Source of the DNA: Ancylobacter polymorphus
GTDB lineage: Bacteria; Pseudomonadota; Alphaproteobacteria; Rhizobiales; Xanthobacteraceae
DNA: 64,000 nt
Direction: 5' to 3'
NCBI RefSeq assembly: GCF_022836935.1
Contig: NZ_CP083239.1
Span: 1,178,001-1,242,000 of the forward strand
Position 1 is the stretch's first letter, and each line of letters begins with the position of its first letter. The notes under the pieces were generated by a model. That model was not told the origin of the DNA. It did not search any database and worked only from the letters and a program-made list of their open reading frames with translations. Shown piece by piece: positions 9,880 through 18,501 of the stretch. The position numbers were made by a program, and so were the translations under genes.

Positions 9880-11226
9880 TCAGGCGCGCAGGGCCGCCGC
9901 AGGGGATTGGCGATAGGCCAGCATGGCCGGCAGCAGAGTCGCCAGCCCGCCAATGGCGAACAGCAGCAGAAAGGCCGCGCCATCCTCGGCGGCGAAGCCC
10001 ACTGGCAGCACCACGCCGGTCTGCATTGAGATCTGCCGCGCCAGCAGGCGGGCGACGCCATAGCCGAGCGCGAATCCGCCAGCCAGCCCGGCGCCGATCA
10101 CCAGCACCGCCTCCAGCCAGACCACCGCACACACCACCGCGCGCGGCGCCCCAAAGGCCCTGAGCGCCCCGATCTGCCGACGGCGGCCCATGACATGGAT
10201 GAGCACCACCAGCAGCACTGCCGCAGCCACCAGAAGCTGGGCGTTGAGCGTCACGAAGGCGAGAATCTGCCGCGCATCGCCGAGCGTGCCGTAAAGGCGG
10301 GTGAGCACCTCGCCGGGAAACACCGCCAGCGTGTGGTCGGCGCGGTAGGCCTGCCGCAGCCGGTAGGCATCGGCGATGCTGCGCGGCTTCACCACGATGG
10401 CGGGCACGCCCGGGGCATCGGGGTTCGTCAGCGCCGCCGGGTCGATCGCGGCATCGAAGCCAGCGGCATCGCTCTGTTCGCGCTGCCGGTGCGCCTCGGC
10501 GATGGTCCGCGTCGGCGTGCCATGCGGTTCCGCCTCCGCCTGCGCGTGGTCCTCAGACGCGTGGTTCGCGTCTTCATGGTCTTCGGACCCGTGAATTTCG
10601 CTGCCATGGCCCTCAGCCCCATGTGCGCCGGGCGCATGGGTGCGCCACACCGCCTCGATCGGCACCAGGATGGCCCGGTCCCAGGCGGTGCCGGTCGGCG
10701 CCAGCCGCCCGACGATGCGGTAGGTGATGGCGCTGTGCACCCCGCCACGGGCTTCCGCCAGACCATGCATGGGATGGAAGCTCTCCCCGAGCGTGCGGGG
10801 CACGGCGGCACCGATGACCGCGTCGCCCAGCCGGCGGAAACTGTGGCCCTCGCTCACGCCGCCGAGACCGTCAACCAGCGGCTGGGTGGTGCCGACAATT
10901 GGCCGGTCATCGGAGAAATCGCCGAAGCCGACCGGCGCCGCATAGGCAATGCGCGGGTCGCTGGCCAGCGCGGCCAGCACATCGCCGGGCAGCAGGGTCA
11001 GCGGCGCCGGCTGCAGGAACACCGCCGAGAGCACCAGCTGCGTCTCGCTGCCGGGCGCACCTATGACGAGGTCGAAGGCGGCCGCTGCCCGGGCGCTGCC
11101 GAGGCGCAGGGCGCGCTCTTCCAGCGTGACCACCACGCCGAGCGCGGTCGCCAGCGCGATCAGCAGCGCAATGGCGAGCGCACCCCAGCGATGCCGAACG
11201 AGATCCGCCGCAATGAGCCGGAACAT
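9880..11226 (-). CDS. MacB/FtsX-type ABC permease with His-ladder loop
   Basis: A 448-residue permease beginning M-F-R-L-I-A-A-D-L. It has one N-terminal membrane helix (about 13-32), a large periplasmic domain, and three C-terminal helices ending in L-L-P-A-M-L-A-Y-R-Q-S-P-A-A-A-L-R, the MacB/LolE/FtsX plan. These systems do mechanotransmission or export rather than classical import. The periplasmic loop at residues 197-235 has histidines at 197, 202, 207, 212, 217, 222, 227 and 235, seven of them exactly five apart, among acidic residues, which suggests metal binding. It is the last gene of the phoA-DUF3299-ATPase unit and is separated from the ATPase gene by a repeat. Confidence 0.85.
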   Translation of the reverse strand: MFRLIAADLVRHRWGALAIALLIALATALGVVVTLEERALRLGSARAAAAFDLVIGAPGSETQLVLSAVFLQPAPLTLLPGDVLAALASDPRIAYAAPVGFGDFSDDRPIVGTTQPLVDGLGGVSEGHSFRRLGDAVIGAAVPRTLGESFHPMHGLAEARGGVHSAITYRIVGRLAPTGTAWDRAILVPIEAVWRTHAPGAHGAEGHGSEIHGSEDHEDANHASEDHAQAEAEPHGTPTRTIAEAHRQREQSDAAGFDAAIDPAALTNPDAPGVPAIVVKPRSIADAYRLRQAYRADHTLAVFPGEVLTRLYGTLGDARQILAFVTLNAQLLVAAAVLLVVLIHVMGRRRQIGALRAFGAPRAVVCAVVWLEAVLVIGAGLAGGFALGYGVARLLARQISMQTGVVLPVGFAAEDGAAFLLLFAIGGLATLLPAMLAYRQSPAAALRA

Positions 11227-11240
11227 CTGCCCCTCCTGAA

Positions 11241-11297
11241 GCATCTTCGGGCGAAGCGGGGTGCGATTCGCGGGAAGAAAACGCGACAAACAAAGCC
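11241..11297 (-). repeat. Rhizobial intergenic repeat, family R, copy 2
   Basis: On the minus strand the sequence reads GGGCTTTGTTTGTCGCG and continues with TTTTCTTCCCGCGAATCGCA, matching the second half of the repeat at 5478-5580. It sits in the 110-bp gap between the ABC ATPase gene and its permease gene, where such operons usually have almost no spacer. Confidence 0.7.
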
Positions 11298-11336
11298 CGG
11301 AGCCCGTCCGCTGACCTGGCGTGCCCCAGAAACGAG

Positions 11337-12053
11337 CTAGGCGGCGGGGTCGACGGCCGCGTGCGCCGGCGCGGCTGGACGCGTGTCCGCTGGCACCAGC
11401 CGCCCCGCCTCGAGGCGCAGCACCTGCGCCATGCCGGCGATGAGCCGGGCATCATGCGTCGCCACGATGAGGGTCGCCCCCACCTCGCGCGCCAGCGCGA
11501 CAAGCAGTTCCGCCACCGCTGCCCCGGCATCAGCGTCGAGGCTGGCGGTCGGCTCGTCGGCGACGAGGATGTGCGGGCGCGCCACCAGCGCCCGGGCCAC
11601 GGCCACGCGCTGCATCTGGCCGCGGGAAAGCGTCTCCACCTTCTGCCCGGGGCGTTCAATGCCCACCCGCGCCAGCAGGCGCTTGGCCTCGTCCCGCCGC
11701 CCCGGCGCCAGCCGGAACGCCGCCAGGCGCTGAGGCAGCAGCACATTCTCCAGCGCCGAGAGGCCGGGGAACAGGTGAAAGTCCTGCATCACCAGCCCGA
11801 CATGCGCGGCACGCCAGCGGTCGCGGGCCCCCTCGCCCAGCCGGCCTATGTCGGTGTCGCCCCACACGATCCGCCCGGCGGGGGCGCGGTCGAGCCCGGT
11901 GAGGATATTGATGAGGGTGGTCTTGCCGGAACCGGAGGGCCCGGTGAGCGCCACATGGGCACCGGAAGGCAGTTGAAGCGCGGGGATATCCAGCGCCGGC
12001 CGCTCCAGCCCCGGAAAACGCACGACGAGGTCGCGGACACGAAGTTCCGGCAT
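11337..12053 (-). CDS. ABC transporter ATP-binding protein (MacB/LolD type)
   Basis: The 238-residue ATPase partners the downstream permease. It shows Walker A G-P-S-G-S-G-K-T-T at residues 38-46, the ABC signature L-S-R-G-Q-M-Q-R-V at about 141-149, Walker B I-L-V-A-D-E-P-T-A-S-L-D and the switch histidine in V-A-T-H-D-A-R. Sequence style and size match the LolD/MacB/FtsE group. It starts 2 bp after the DUF3299-like gene, so it is clearly part of the same operon. Confidence 0.93.
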   Translation of the reverse strand: MPELRVRDLVVRFPGLERPALDIPALQLPSGAHVALTGPSGSGKTTLINILTGLDRAPAGRIVWGDTDIGRLGEGARDRWRAAHVGLVMQDFHLFPGLSALENVLLPQRLAAFRLAPGRRDEAKRLLARVGIERPGQKVETLSRGQMQRVAVARALVARPHILVADEPTASLDADAGAAVAELLVALAREVGATLIVATHDARLIAGMAQVLRLEAGRLVPADTRPAAPAHAAVDPAA

Positions 12054-12055
12054 GG

Positions 12056-12571
12056 TCAGACGGCCCGGAAAGCGGCGCCGACCAGGCGCAGCAGGCTCAC
12101 GAAACCGGTTTGCGGGTCGGTCCAGGAGCCGACCTCCAGCCGTCCGGTCACGTCGATCGGGGCATTGGCCTGCACGAAGGTCTGGGCGCGGTCGAGATAG
12201 ACCACGACGATATTGTCCGGCCAGTCGCTATCCGACGAGCAGAAGGGGCAGATGGACATCGGAATTTCGGTCAGCACGAAGAAATTGGCCTCGGCCTTCA
12301 GCGGCGGCGCCATGAAGCCGCGCATGGTCACCTCGCGGCCGTTCAGGCTCTTCACCTTGTCGGAGAAGGTCAGGCCGAGAACGGTGACCTTGGCGTAGAG
12401 TTCGTCGAAGTCGAGCCGTGTCGCCGCGGCAGCGGGCAGGCCGCACAGAGAGGCGCCACCAGCCCCAAGCAGCAGCCGCGCGCTTCCGATGAGGAGGGCG
12501 CGGCGCCCCTCAAAGCCGGCCCACATGGGGGCCGGCGGGGACGACAACATCGCGGCGTCGCCCCAGATCAC
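12056..12571 (-). CDS. Exported DUF3299-like protein of a metal-linked ABC cluster
   Basis: The frame opens with a GTG that overlaps the phoA stop by 4 bp (GTGA); an internal ATG at 12526 is an alternative start and would give a shorter signal region. An R-R-A-L-L-I-G-S-A-R-L-L-L-G stretch followed by A-A-A-A looks like a Tat-type or Sec signal peptide. The mature part has L-N-G-R-E-V-T-M-R-G-F-M-A-P-P and S-I-C-P-F-C-S-S-D-S-D-W-P, typical of DUF3299-like exported proteins with a C-P-F-C motif. Related proteins are encoded beside MacB-like ABC genes, for example in the zinc-responsive cluster PA4063-PA4066 of Pseudomonas aeruginosa. A metal-related periplasmic role is inferred. Confidence 0.7.
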   Translation of the reverse strand: MIWGDAAMLSSPPAPMWAGFEGRRALLIGSARLLLGAGGASLCGLPAAAATRLDFDELYAKVTVLGLTFSDKVKSLNGREVTMRGFMAPPLKAEANFFVLTEIPMSICPFCSSDSDWPDNIVVVYLDRAQTFVQANAPIDVTGRLEVGSWTDPQTGFVSLLRLVGAAFRAV

Positions 12572-14310
12572 TTCTGCGCCGGGGCGAGGGCGAACGCCTC
12601 GACCAGCACGCGGTACACGTCGCTTTCCTCCATATAGCCCTTGAAGGCGTCGGCGCCGGGGCCGGAGGCCTGCAGGATGCCGTCATCGACCGCATGCACG
12701 GCGGTGTCGGTGGAGCGCGGAATATTGCCGATGCGCAGCACCGCGCCGGGCAGGTCCTTATAGGCGGCGTTGGCGACGTATTCGCCCTTCTCGTTCTTGA
12801 TCGCCGGGTCGAACGGGCCGTTCATCTTCGGGCGCCAGGTCTCGTAATAATCCGGGAAGTTGTTGGCGAACACGGCGAGGCGGCGCGACACATCCACCTT
12901 GTCGGGATAGCCGTCGCCGTCGGCATCGGTGTAGTTCGGGAAGCCGGCCGCCGCGTAGACGCCCACCTTCTCGCGCATGTCCTCGCCCGGCTTGTCGTCG
13001 TCGATGGTGCCGATGATGGAGACGCCGTGGGTGTGGTCCGGAGTCGCGATGACCAGCGTGTCGGGATGCGCCTTGGCGAAGTCCATCGCCACGCGCAGGG
13101 CCTGGTCGAACTCGATGGTGTCGTAGAGCGCGCGGTCCCAGTCCATGGGATGCGACATCTTGTCGATGGTGGCACCTTCCACCATCAGGAAGAAGCCTTC
13201 CGGGTTCTTGGCCAGCTGGGCCAGCGCCACCTTGGTCATGTCGACGAGGCCGGGCTGGTCGGGGAATTTGTCGACCGTGCCCTTCTTCAGGAATTTGCGA
13301 TCGAGCACCGAGTCCATGTTGCCGGTGTGGAACAGGCCGAGGATCTTGCCGGCATTCGCCTGCCCCACCACCTGCAGCGTGCCGGCGTCGGTGGCGAGGC
13401 TGTAGCCGGCCTCGGTGAACGCCTTGATGAAGTCCTGGTCGTCCTTGCGCTTCGAGCCGGGGGTGGTTTTTGGCAGGAAATAGGCCGAGCCGCCGCCGAG
13501 CACGACTTCCGGCTTCAGCGCGAACATCATCTCGACGATATCCGCCTTGCGGTCGCGCAGGCGGGTATGGGCGACCACGGCGGCCGGGGTCGCGTCCTCG
13601 ACTTCGGCGGTGGTGACGATGCCCACCGACTTGCGGCCGGTGCGGGCGAGCGCTTCGGTGATGTTCTCCACCCGCGGATCGTCCAGCGGGTCCTTGGTGC
13701 GGTCGGCATAGACGCCGAGCGCGTTCACCGCCGTCTTGTGGCCGGTCATGTGCGCCGACATCGTGTTGGCGCTGTCAGTGGCAATGGCGTTCGTCGACGA
13801 GGTGCCGATGAAGGCCATGTAGTCGAGATCGTCCATGGCGAGGCGGCCATTGGCCTTGCCCTCGGTCATGCCCTTGGAGAGCAGCCGGGCGCCGGTGCGG
13901 TGCGCCACCGACATGCCGTCGCCGAGGAAGAAGATGATATTCTTGGCCTTCGGCACGTCCGGGGTGCCGTACACGTCCCAATGCACCGTCTTGGTGTCAT
14001 TGCCGGCCTTCACCTCGACCGCGTAGGCGCCAGGCTTGACCACCTTGGCCGCGCGCAACAGAACCGCCGAGGCGTCGACGCCTTCTTCCTTCGCGATGAA
14101 CTCGAATTCCTTGCCGAGGATCCTCGCTGCAGGCTCGCCATTGATGGTGATCGACACATCTTCCGGCTTCACGACACCGGCGAACTCGACCTTGAAGTCG
14201 AACGCCGAGCCGGCCAGGATCGTGGCGCGATCGATCGGATAGACATTCGTCGCATCGGCGGTGCCGATGAAGCAGGCCGTGGCGGCCAGCAGCGCTGCAA
14301 AAAGGCGCAT
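12568..14310 (-). CDS. phoA: Alkaline phosphatase, secreted
   Basis: A zinc/magnesium phosphomonoesterase of the periplasm. The 580 residues start with a clear signal peptide (cleavage near A-D-A-T at about 20). The family signature is complete: F-F-L-G-D-G-M-S metal site with Asp131, T-D-S-A-N-T nucleophile with Ser180, M-V-E-G-A-T-I-D-K-M-S-H-P, and A-T-P-D-H-T-H-G. Residues 462-471 (D-A-D-G-D-G-Y-P-D-K) form a calcium-binding-like loop. A Pho-box-like sequence lies about 50 bp before the start. Being directly followed, with overlap, by the DUF3299-like gene and the ABC genes suggests the group serves metal supply for this metalloenzyme. Confidence 0.95.
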   Translation of the reverse strand: MRLFAALLAATACFIGTADATNVYPIDRATILAGSAFDFKVEFAGVVKPEDVSITINGEPAARILGKEFEFIAKEEGVDASAVLLRAAKVVKPGAYAVEVKAGNDTKTVHWDVYGTPDVPKAKNIIFFLGDGMSVAHRTGARLLSKGMTEGKANGRLAMDDLDYMAFIGTSSTNAIATDSANTMSAHMTGHKTAVNALGVYADRTKDPLDDPRVENITEALARTGRKSVGIVTTAEVEDATPAAVVAHTRLRDRKADIVEMMFALKPEVVLGGGSAYFLPKTTPGSKRKDDQDFIKAFTEAGYSLATDAGTLQVVGQANAGKILGLFHTGNMDSVLDRKFLKKGTVDKFPDQPGLVDMTKVALAQLAKNPEGFFLMVEGATIDKMSHPMDWDRALYDTIEFDQALRVAMDFAKAHPDTLVIATPDHTHGVSIIGTIDDDKPGEDMREKVGVYAAAGFPNYTDADGDGYPDKVDVSRRLAVFANNFPDYYETWRPKMNGPFDPAIKNEKGEYVANAAYKDLPGAVLRIGNIPRSTDTAVHAVDDGILQASGPGADAFKGYMEESDVYRVLVEAFALAPAQK

Positions 14311-14358
14311 GGTGTTCCCTCGCTACACCGGAGTACCCGGCCTTGTTAGCGCCGCCGC

Positions 14359-14376
14359 GTGTCACGGCGATAACAG
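14359..14376 (-). promoter_or_regulatory. Possible Pho box before phoA
   Basis: On the minus strand CTGTTAT, spacer CGCC and GTGACAC form two 7-bp blocks close to the PhoB consensus CTGTCAT-N4-CTGTCAT. The first block has one mismatch; the second is weaker. It lies 49 bp upstream of the phoA start, a suitable place for activation. Confidence 0.4.
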
Positions 14377-14399
14377 GTCGGGTGCCCCGGTGGCGGGGC

Positions 14400-14753
14400 C
14401 TATTGCCGGGCGGTGCGCCAATGGGGATAGGTGACATAGGCGGTGAGAGCGCCTTCCTCCCGCGCATGAATGGTCACCCTCTCGCCCTTCGGCATGTAGA
14501 CGATCTCGCCCGGACCGGCCTCGACCTCGACGTCCTGCGCCGCCACCGAAAGCCGGCCGGCGAGGACGATCATCACATCGTCCACCGCCATGGTTTCCGT
14601 CAGCGTCTGGTTGGGGGCGTAGCGGCCATAGCCGATGGTGATCGGCCCGCCGTGGCGCTCATCGACGGCATTGCCGACGAAGATCTCGGCCTCCGTGCTG
14701 GGGGTACGCTCCAGCGTGACGTCGGCGATGGCGAATTTCTGCAGCTTCATCAT
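14400..14753 (-). CDS. Cupin-domain protein (EutQ-like)
   Basis: The first of two consecutive ATGs (14753, with AGGGAG just upstream) gives 117 residues; the longer frame to 14879 is rejected because its first part is not family-like. The sequence has the small beta-barrel pattern of EutQ/DUF861-type cupins: V-D-D-V-M-I-V-L-A-G-R-L, then A-G-P-G-E-I-V-Y-M-P-K-G-E-R-V-T-I. The metal-binding histidines of classical cupin motif 1 are not obvious. It is monocistronic between the phoA unit and the HAD gene. The substrate is unknown. Confidence 0.7.
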   Translation of the reverse strand: MMKLQKFAIADVTLERTPSTEAEIFVGNAVDERHGGPITIGYGRYAPNQTLTETMAVDDVMIVLAGRLSVAAQDVEVEAGPGEIVYMPKGERVTIHAREEGALTAYVTYPHWRTARQ

Positions 14754-14923
14754 GCTCTCCCTGCGGCCCGGGCCAATGGCTCCTCCGGCGGCAAGGAAAT
14801 GACGGACATGCGGGAGGACAGTTCCCGCAGTCGAACCTCTTGTGAGCGCGGAGGCGCCGGTCCGGGAGAGTTGACGCACCGCGACCGGACGCCTGCGCCC
14901 GGCCGCGACGGCTCCCGTTCAGC

Positions 14924-15793
14924 TCAAGCGCCGGGGGCGCGGGGCAGCACGAAGCGCTCGATGGCGTGGGCGACGCCGTCCTCCTCATTGGTGAGGGTGA
15001 CGAAATGCGCCTGTTCCTTCACCTCCGCCGCGCCATTGCCCATGGCGATGGCGAGGCCGCCGACCGCGAACATCGGCAGATCATTGGCCATGTCGCCGAT
15101 CACCGCCACCTCGTCCATCGACACGCCGTAGTGCCGGGCGAAGGCCTGGGCCGCATAGCCCTTGTCGGTGCCGGGCGGGGTCATATCGAGATATTTCGCC
15201 TGCGAGCGCCGCGCCGTGGCGCCATCGCCCACCAGAGCCTGCAGCTCCGGCTCGCTCGCCGCCAGCATGTCGAAATCGGTGGAGGAGAACACGATCTTGC
15301 CGGCGCGGGTGAGATGATCGCCGAAATCCTCCACCACCGTCGGCTGGAAGGCCACGGTGCGGATCTCGCCGGCGACATAGGTGCCATTGGGATCGGTGAC
15401 AAACCATTCGTCATCGGCAAAGACCCAGACCGCCGCGCCGCGCGGCTGCATCAGGGCGATGCCGGCCCGCGCCGCCTCGGCCGAGACGAAATGCTCCTCG
15501 ACGACCGAGAAATCCCGGCGCTGGATGCAGCCGCCATTGAAGCCGCCGAACAGGTCGACGTTCAGCGCCTCCACCATCAGCCGCATGCCACGCGGCGGGC
15601 GGGCGGAGACGGCAGCGAAGGCGATGCCGGCTTCATGCAGGCGGCGCACCGCCGCGATGGTGGCCGGCGTCACCTCCTTGGCCTTGTTCACCAGCGTGCC
15701 GTCGACATCCGACACCATGAGGCGGATGCGCGACGCGGGCGGGCGGGTGGCGCCTCCTCGCTCTTCGAGGGCAAGTTTGGTCGAAGCGCTCAT
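14924..15793 (-). CDS. Cof-type HAD-superfamily sugar phosphatase
   Basis: The 289-residue protein from the ATG at 15793 carries the HAD motifs: D-V-D-G-T-L near residue 28, a K (K-I-V-F-S) in the middle, and I-G-D-M-A-N-D-L-P-M-F near 225. The cap insertion is of the C2 type found in Cof-like phosphatases that act on sugar phosphates or FMN. Its start overlaps the zwf stop by 4 bp (ATGA), so it is co-translated with glucose-6-phosphate dehydrogenase and 6-phosphogluconate dehydrogenase. No 6-phosphogluconolactonase (pgl) gene is present; whether this phosphatase matters for the pathway is open. Confidence 0.85.
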   Translation of the reverse strand: MSASTKLALEERGGATRPPASRIRLMVSDVDGTLVNKAKEVTPATIAAVRRLHEAGIAFAAVSARPPRGMRLMVEALNVDLFGGFNGGCIQRRDFSVVEEHFVSAEAARAGIALMQPRGAAVWVFADDEWFVTDPNGTYVAGEIRTVAFQPTVVEDFGDHLTRAGKIVFSSTDFDMLAASEPELQALVGDGATARRSQAKYLDMTPPGTDKGYAAQAFARHYGVSMDEVAVIGDMANDLPMFAVGGLAIAMGNGAAEVKEQAHFVTLTNEEDGVAHAIERFVLPRAPGA

Positions 15794-17334
15794 CGCGGGC
15801 GATCCCTCTCCAGCGGCAGCCACTGAAAGCCGTCCTGCGCCAGCATCACATCCGACATGGCGGGGCCGCTGGAACCGGCGGAATAGAACTGCACCTCGTT
15901 CTCGCCGCCGCTGACCGCCTCCAGGATCGGCTCCACCGCCTCCCAGCCGGCCTCGATCGTGTCGGCGCGCTGGAACAGGGTGGGGTCGCCGCACAGGCAG
16001 TCATAGATCAGCGTCTCATAGCCCGTGCTGGGTGCCGCCTTGAAGTAGTCGGCATATTTGAAGCTCATCTCGACATCCGAGAGCCGGACCTTGCGGCCGG
16101 GCACCTTGGCGGCGAAGCGCAGCGAGACGCCTTCATCCGGCTGCACATGGATGACCATCAGGTTCGGCTTCAGTGCGGTGGGCAGGTGGCGGAACAGCAC
16201 GCCCGGCGCCCGCTTGAACTGGATGGCGATCTCGGTGCGCCGCACCGCCAGCGCCTTGCCGGTACGCACATAGAAGGGCACGCCGTTCCAGCGCCAGGAA
16301 TCGACGAAGCATTTCAGCGCCACATAGGTCTCGGTGCGGCTCTCGGGATGCACGTCCTTCTCGTCGCGATAGTCCTTCACCGCCTCGCCATTGACGAAGC
16401 CGGCGCGGTACTGGCCGCGGACCGCCGCGCCGATCGCCTCGCTCGGGCGCATGTGGCGGATGGCTTCGATCACCTTGGTCTTTTCCGAGCGCACCGCGTC
16501 GGCGTCGAAGGAGTTGGGCGGCTCCATCGCCGTCATGGCGAGCAGCTGGAACATGTGGTTCGGCACCATGTCGCGCAGCGCGCCCGTGGCGTCGTAGAAG
16601 CCGCCGCGCTGCTCCACCGTCACCGTCTCGGCGGCGGTGATCTGGACATGGTCGATATATTCCTTGCTCCAGATCGGCTCGAAAATGCCGTTGCCGAAAC
16701 GTAGCGCCATCATGTTCTGGACCGTTTCCTTGCCGAGGAAATGGTCGATCCGGTATATCTGCCGCTCGTCGGCGACCGCCAGCAGGCGGCGGTTCAGCGC
16801 CTTGGCCGAGGGCATGTCGGAGCCGAAGGGCTTCTCCACCACGACATGGCGGAAGGTGCCCTCCCCCTCCTTCAGCAGGCCGGCCGCGCCGAGCTGCTCG
16901 GCGATGGTGGCGAAGAAGCGCGGCGCCACGGCGAGGTAGAACACCGCATTGCCGGTCTGCGCCTTGCGCTGGTCCAGCCGCTCGCGGATGCGGCCATAGG
17001 TGGCCGGATCCTCGAAATCGCCGGCGACGTAGAAGATGCGGCTGATCAACCAGCGCCAGGTTTCGCCCTCGGTGTCGAGCGAGCCCGGCAGTTCCCGCAC
17101 CGCATCGGTGAGGAAGGCGCGGTAATCCTCCTCGCTGCGCTCGACATGGTCGACGCCCACAATGGCGAAGTCGTCGACCAGCACGCCTTCATGGGCGAGG
17201 TTGTAGAGCGAGGGCAGGAGCAGGCGCTTGGTGAGATCGCCCGAGGCACCGAAGATGAAGAAGGTCGAGGCCGGTGCCGGCGCCGCATCGGGCGCCAGCA
17301 CCTTCTGGCCGAGAACGACGGACTCGCTTCCCAT
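15790..17334 (-). CDS. zwf: Glucose-6-phosphate 1-dehydrogenase
   Basis: Oxidises glucose-6-phosphate to 6-phosphogluconolactone with NADP, opening the pentose phosphate and Entner-Doudoroff routes. The 514-residue protein has the nucleotide motif F-G-A-S-G-D-L-T-K-R at 28-37, the active-site R-I-D-H-F-L-G-K-E near 200 and the usual C-terminal substrate domain. It begins 17 bp after gnd ends and overlaps the HAD gene, forming a gnd-zwf-HAD operon. Confidence 0.97.
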   Translation of the reverse strand: MGSESVVLGQKVLAPDAAPAPASTFFIFGASGDLTKRLLLPSLYNLAHEGVLVDDFAIVGVDHVERSEEDYRAFLTDAVRELPGSLDTEGETWRWLISRIFYVAGDFEDPATYGRIRERLDQRKAQTGNAVFYLAVAPRFFATIAEQLGAAGLLKEGEGTFRHVVVEKPFGSDMPSAKALNRRLLAVADERQIYRIDHFLGKETVQNMMALRFGNGIFEPIWSKEYIDHVQITAAETVTVEQRGGFYDATGALRDMVPNHMFQLLAMTAMEPPNSFDADAVRSEKTKVIEAIRHMRPSEAIGAAVRGQYRAGFVNGEAVKDYRDEKDVHPESRTETYVALKCFVDSWRWNGVPFYVRTGKALAVRRTEIAIQFKRAPGVLFRHLPTALKPNLMVIHVQPDEGVSLRFAAKVPGRKVRLSDVEMSFKYADYFKAAPSTGYETLIYDCLCGDPTLFQRADTIEAGWEAVEPILEAVSGGENEVQFYSAGSSGPAMSDVMLAQDGFQWLPLERDRPR

Positions 17335-17351
17335 GGATCGCTATCCGCCGC

Positions 17352-18332
17352 TCACTTGGTCTTGAATTCGGTATGGCCGCCGAACTGGAAGCGCATCGCC
17401 GAGAGGAGCTTCTCGCCGAAGGTGTGGTCTTGGCGCGAGCGGAAGCGGGTATAGAGCGCGGCGGACAGCACCTCGGCAGACACCGCCTCCTCGATCGCCG
17501 CCATGACCGTCCAGCGCCCCTCGCCGGAATCGGCGACCTCGCCAGGGAAGTCGCTCAGGCTCTCATCCTTGGTGAGGGCGATGGCGGAGAGGTCGAGCAG
17601 CCAGGACGACACCACCGACCCGCGACGCCACACCTCGGCGACATCGGCCATGTCGAGGGTGAAGCGCTCATTCTCCGGCAGGTCGGTGGAGTTCTTCTTC
17701 TTCAGGATCTCGAAGCCTTCGGCATAGGCCTGCATCAGCCCGTATTCGATGCCGTTATGCACCATCTTGACGAAATGGCCGGAGCCGGCCGGGCCGCAAT
17801 GCATGTAGCCGTGCTCGACGCGGGAATCGCGGTCCTCGCGGCCGGGCGTGCAGGGAATGTCACCGAGGCCCGGGGCGAGGGCGGCGAAGATCGGGTCGAG
17901 CCGGTCCACCGCTTCCTTCGGGCCGCCGATCATCATGCAATAGCCGCGCTCCAGGCCCCAGACGCCGCCGGACGTGCCGACATCAATATAGTGCAGACCC
18001 TTGGGCTCGAGCTCGGCGGCGCGGCGGATGTCGTCCTTGTAGAAGGTATTGCCGCCATCGATGATGACATCGCCCGGCGCCAGCAGGCCGGTCAGCGTGG
18101 CGATCGTGCTCTCGGTCGGGCCACCGGCGGGCAGCATCACCCAGATCGCGCGCGGGGCGTCGAGCTTGGCGACGAGATCGGCGAGATCGGCGGCGGGCCG
18201 GTTGCCTTCGCCGCCCAGCTCCGTCACGGCGGCTTCGTTGCGGTCCCACACCACGCAGTCATGACCGGCCTTGGTGAGGCGGCGCGCGATATTTCCACCC
18301 ATGCGGCCGAGGCCGATGATTCCGAGCTGCAT
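17352..18332 (-). CDS. gnd: 6-phosphogluconate dehydrogenase, decarboxylating (short type)
   Basis: Converts 6-phosphogluconate to ribulose-5-phosphate and CO2. At 326 residues it is of the short, YqeC-like class, often NAD-linked, rather than the 470-residue type. It has G-L-G-R-M-G-G-N at residues 7-14, the [12 protein letters not shown] active region near 95, and K-M-V-H-N-G-I-E-Y near 185 with the catalytic lysine. A G-G-G-G-A-G-A element precedes the chosen ATG at 18332; the longer frame upstream is spurious. It leads the operon with zwf. Confidence 0.95.
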   Translation of the reverse strand: MQLGIIGLGRMGGNIARRLTKAGHDCVVWDRNEAAVTELGGEGNRPAADLADLVAKLDAPRAIWVMLPAGGPTESTIATLTGLLAPGDVIIDGGNTFYKDDIRRAAELEPKGLHYIDVGTSGGVWGLERGYCMMIGGPKEAVDRLDPIFAALAPGLGDIPCTPGREDRDSRVEHGYMHCGPAGSGHFVKMVHNGIEYGLMQAYAEGFEILKKKNSTDLPENERFTLDMADVAEVWRRGSVVSSWLLDLSAIALTKDESLSDFPGEVADSGEGRWTVMAAIEEAVSAEVLSAALYTRFRSRQDHTFGEKLLSAMRFQFGGHTEFKTK

Positions 18333-18501
18333 TTGCTTTTCTCCCCGATACGACGCCACCCGCCCGCTCGTGCCGCGGCTGCGGAGCCGGCGCCCGCTGC
18401 ATTCAAGCCGAATGTCTAGGCCAAGCCTATGCCGACCATGCGACAATTGGAACGGGTGGGGTGCGAAAGCGCCGGCATCCTGGCGACGGCGCGTTCACAT
18501 C

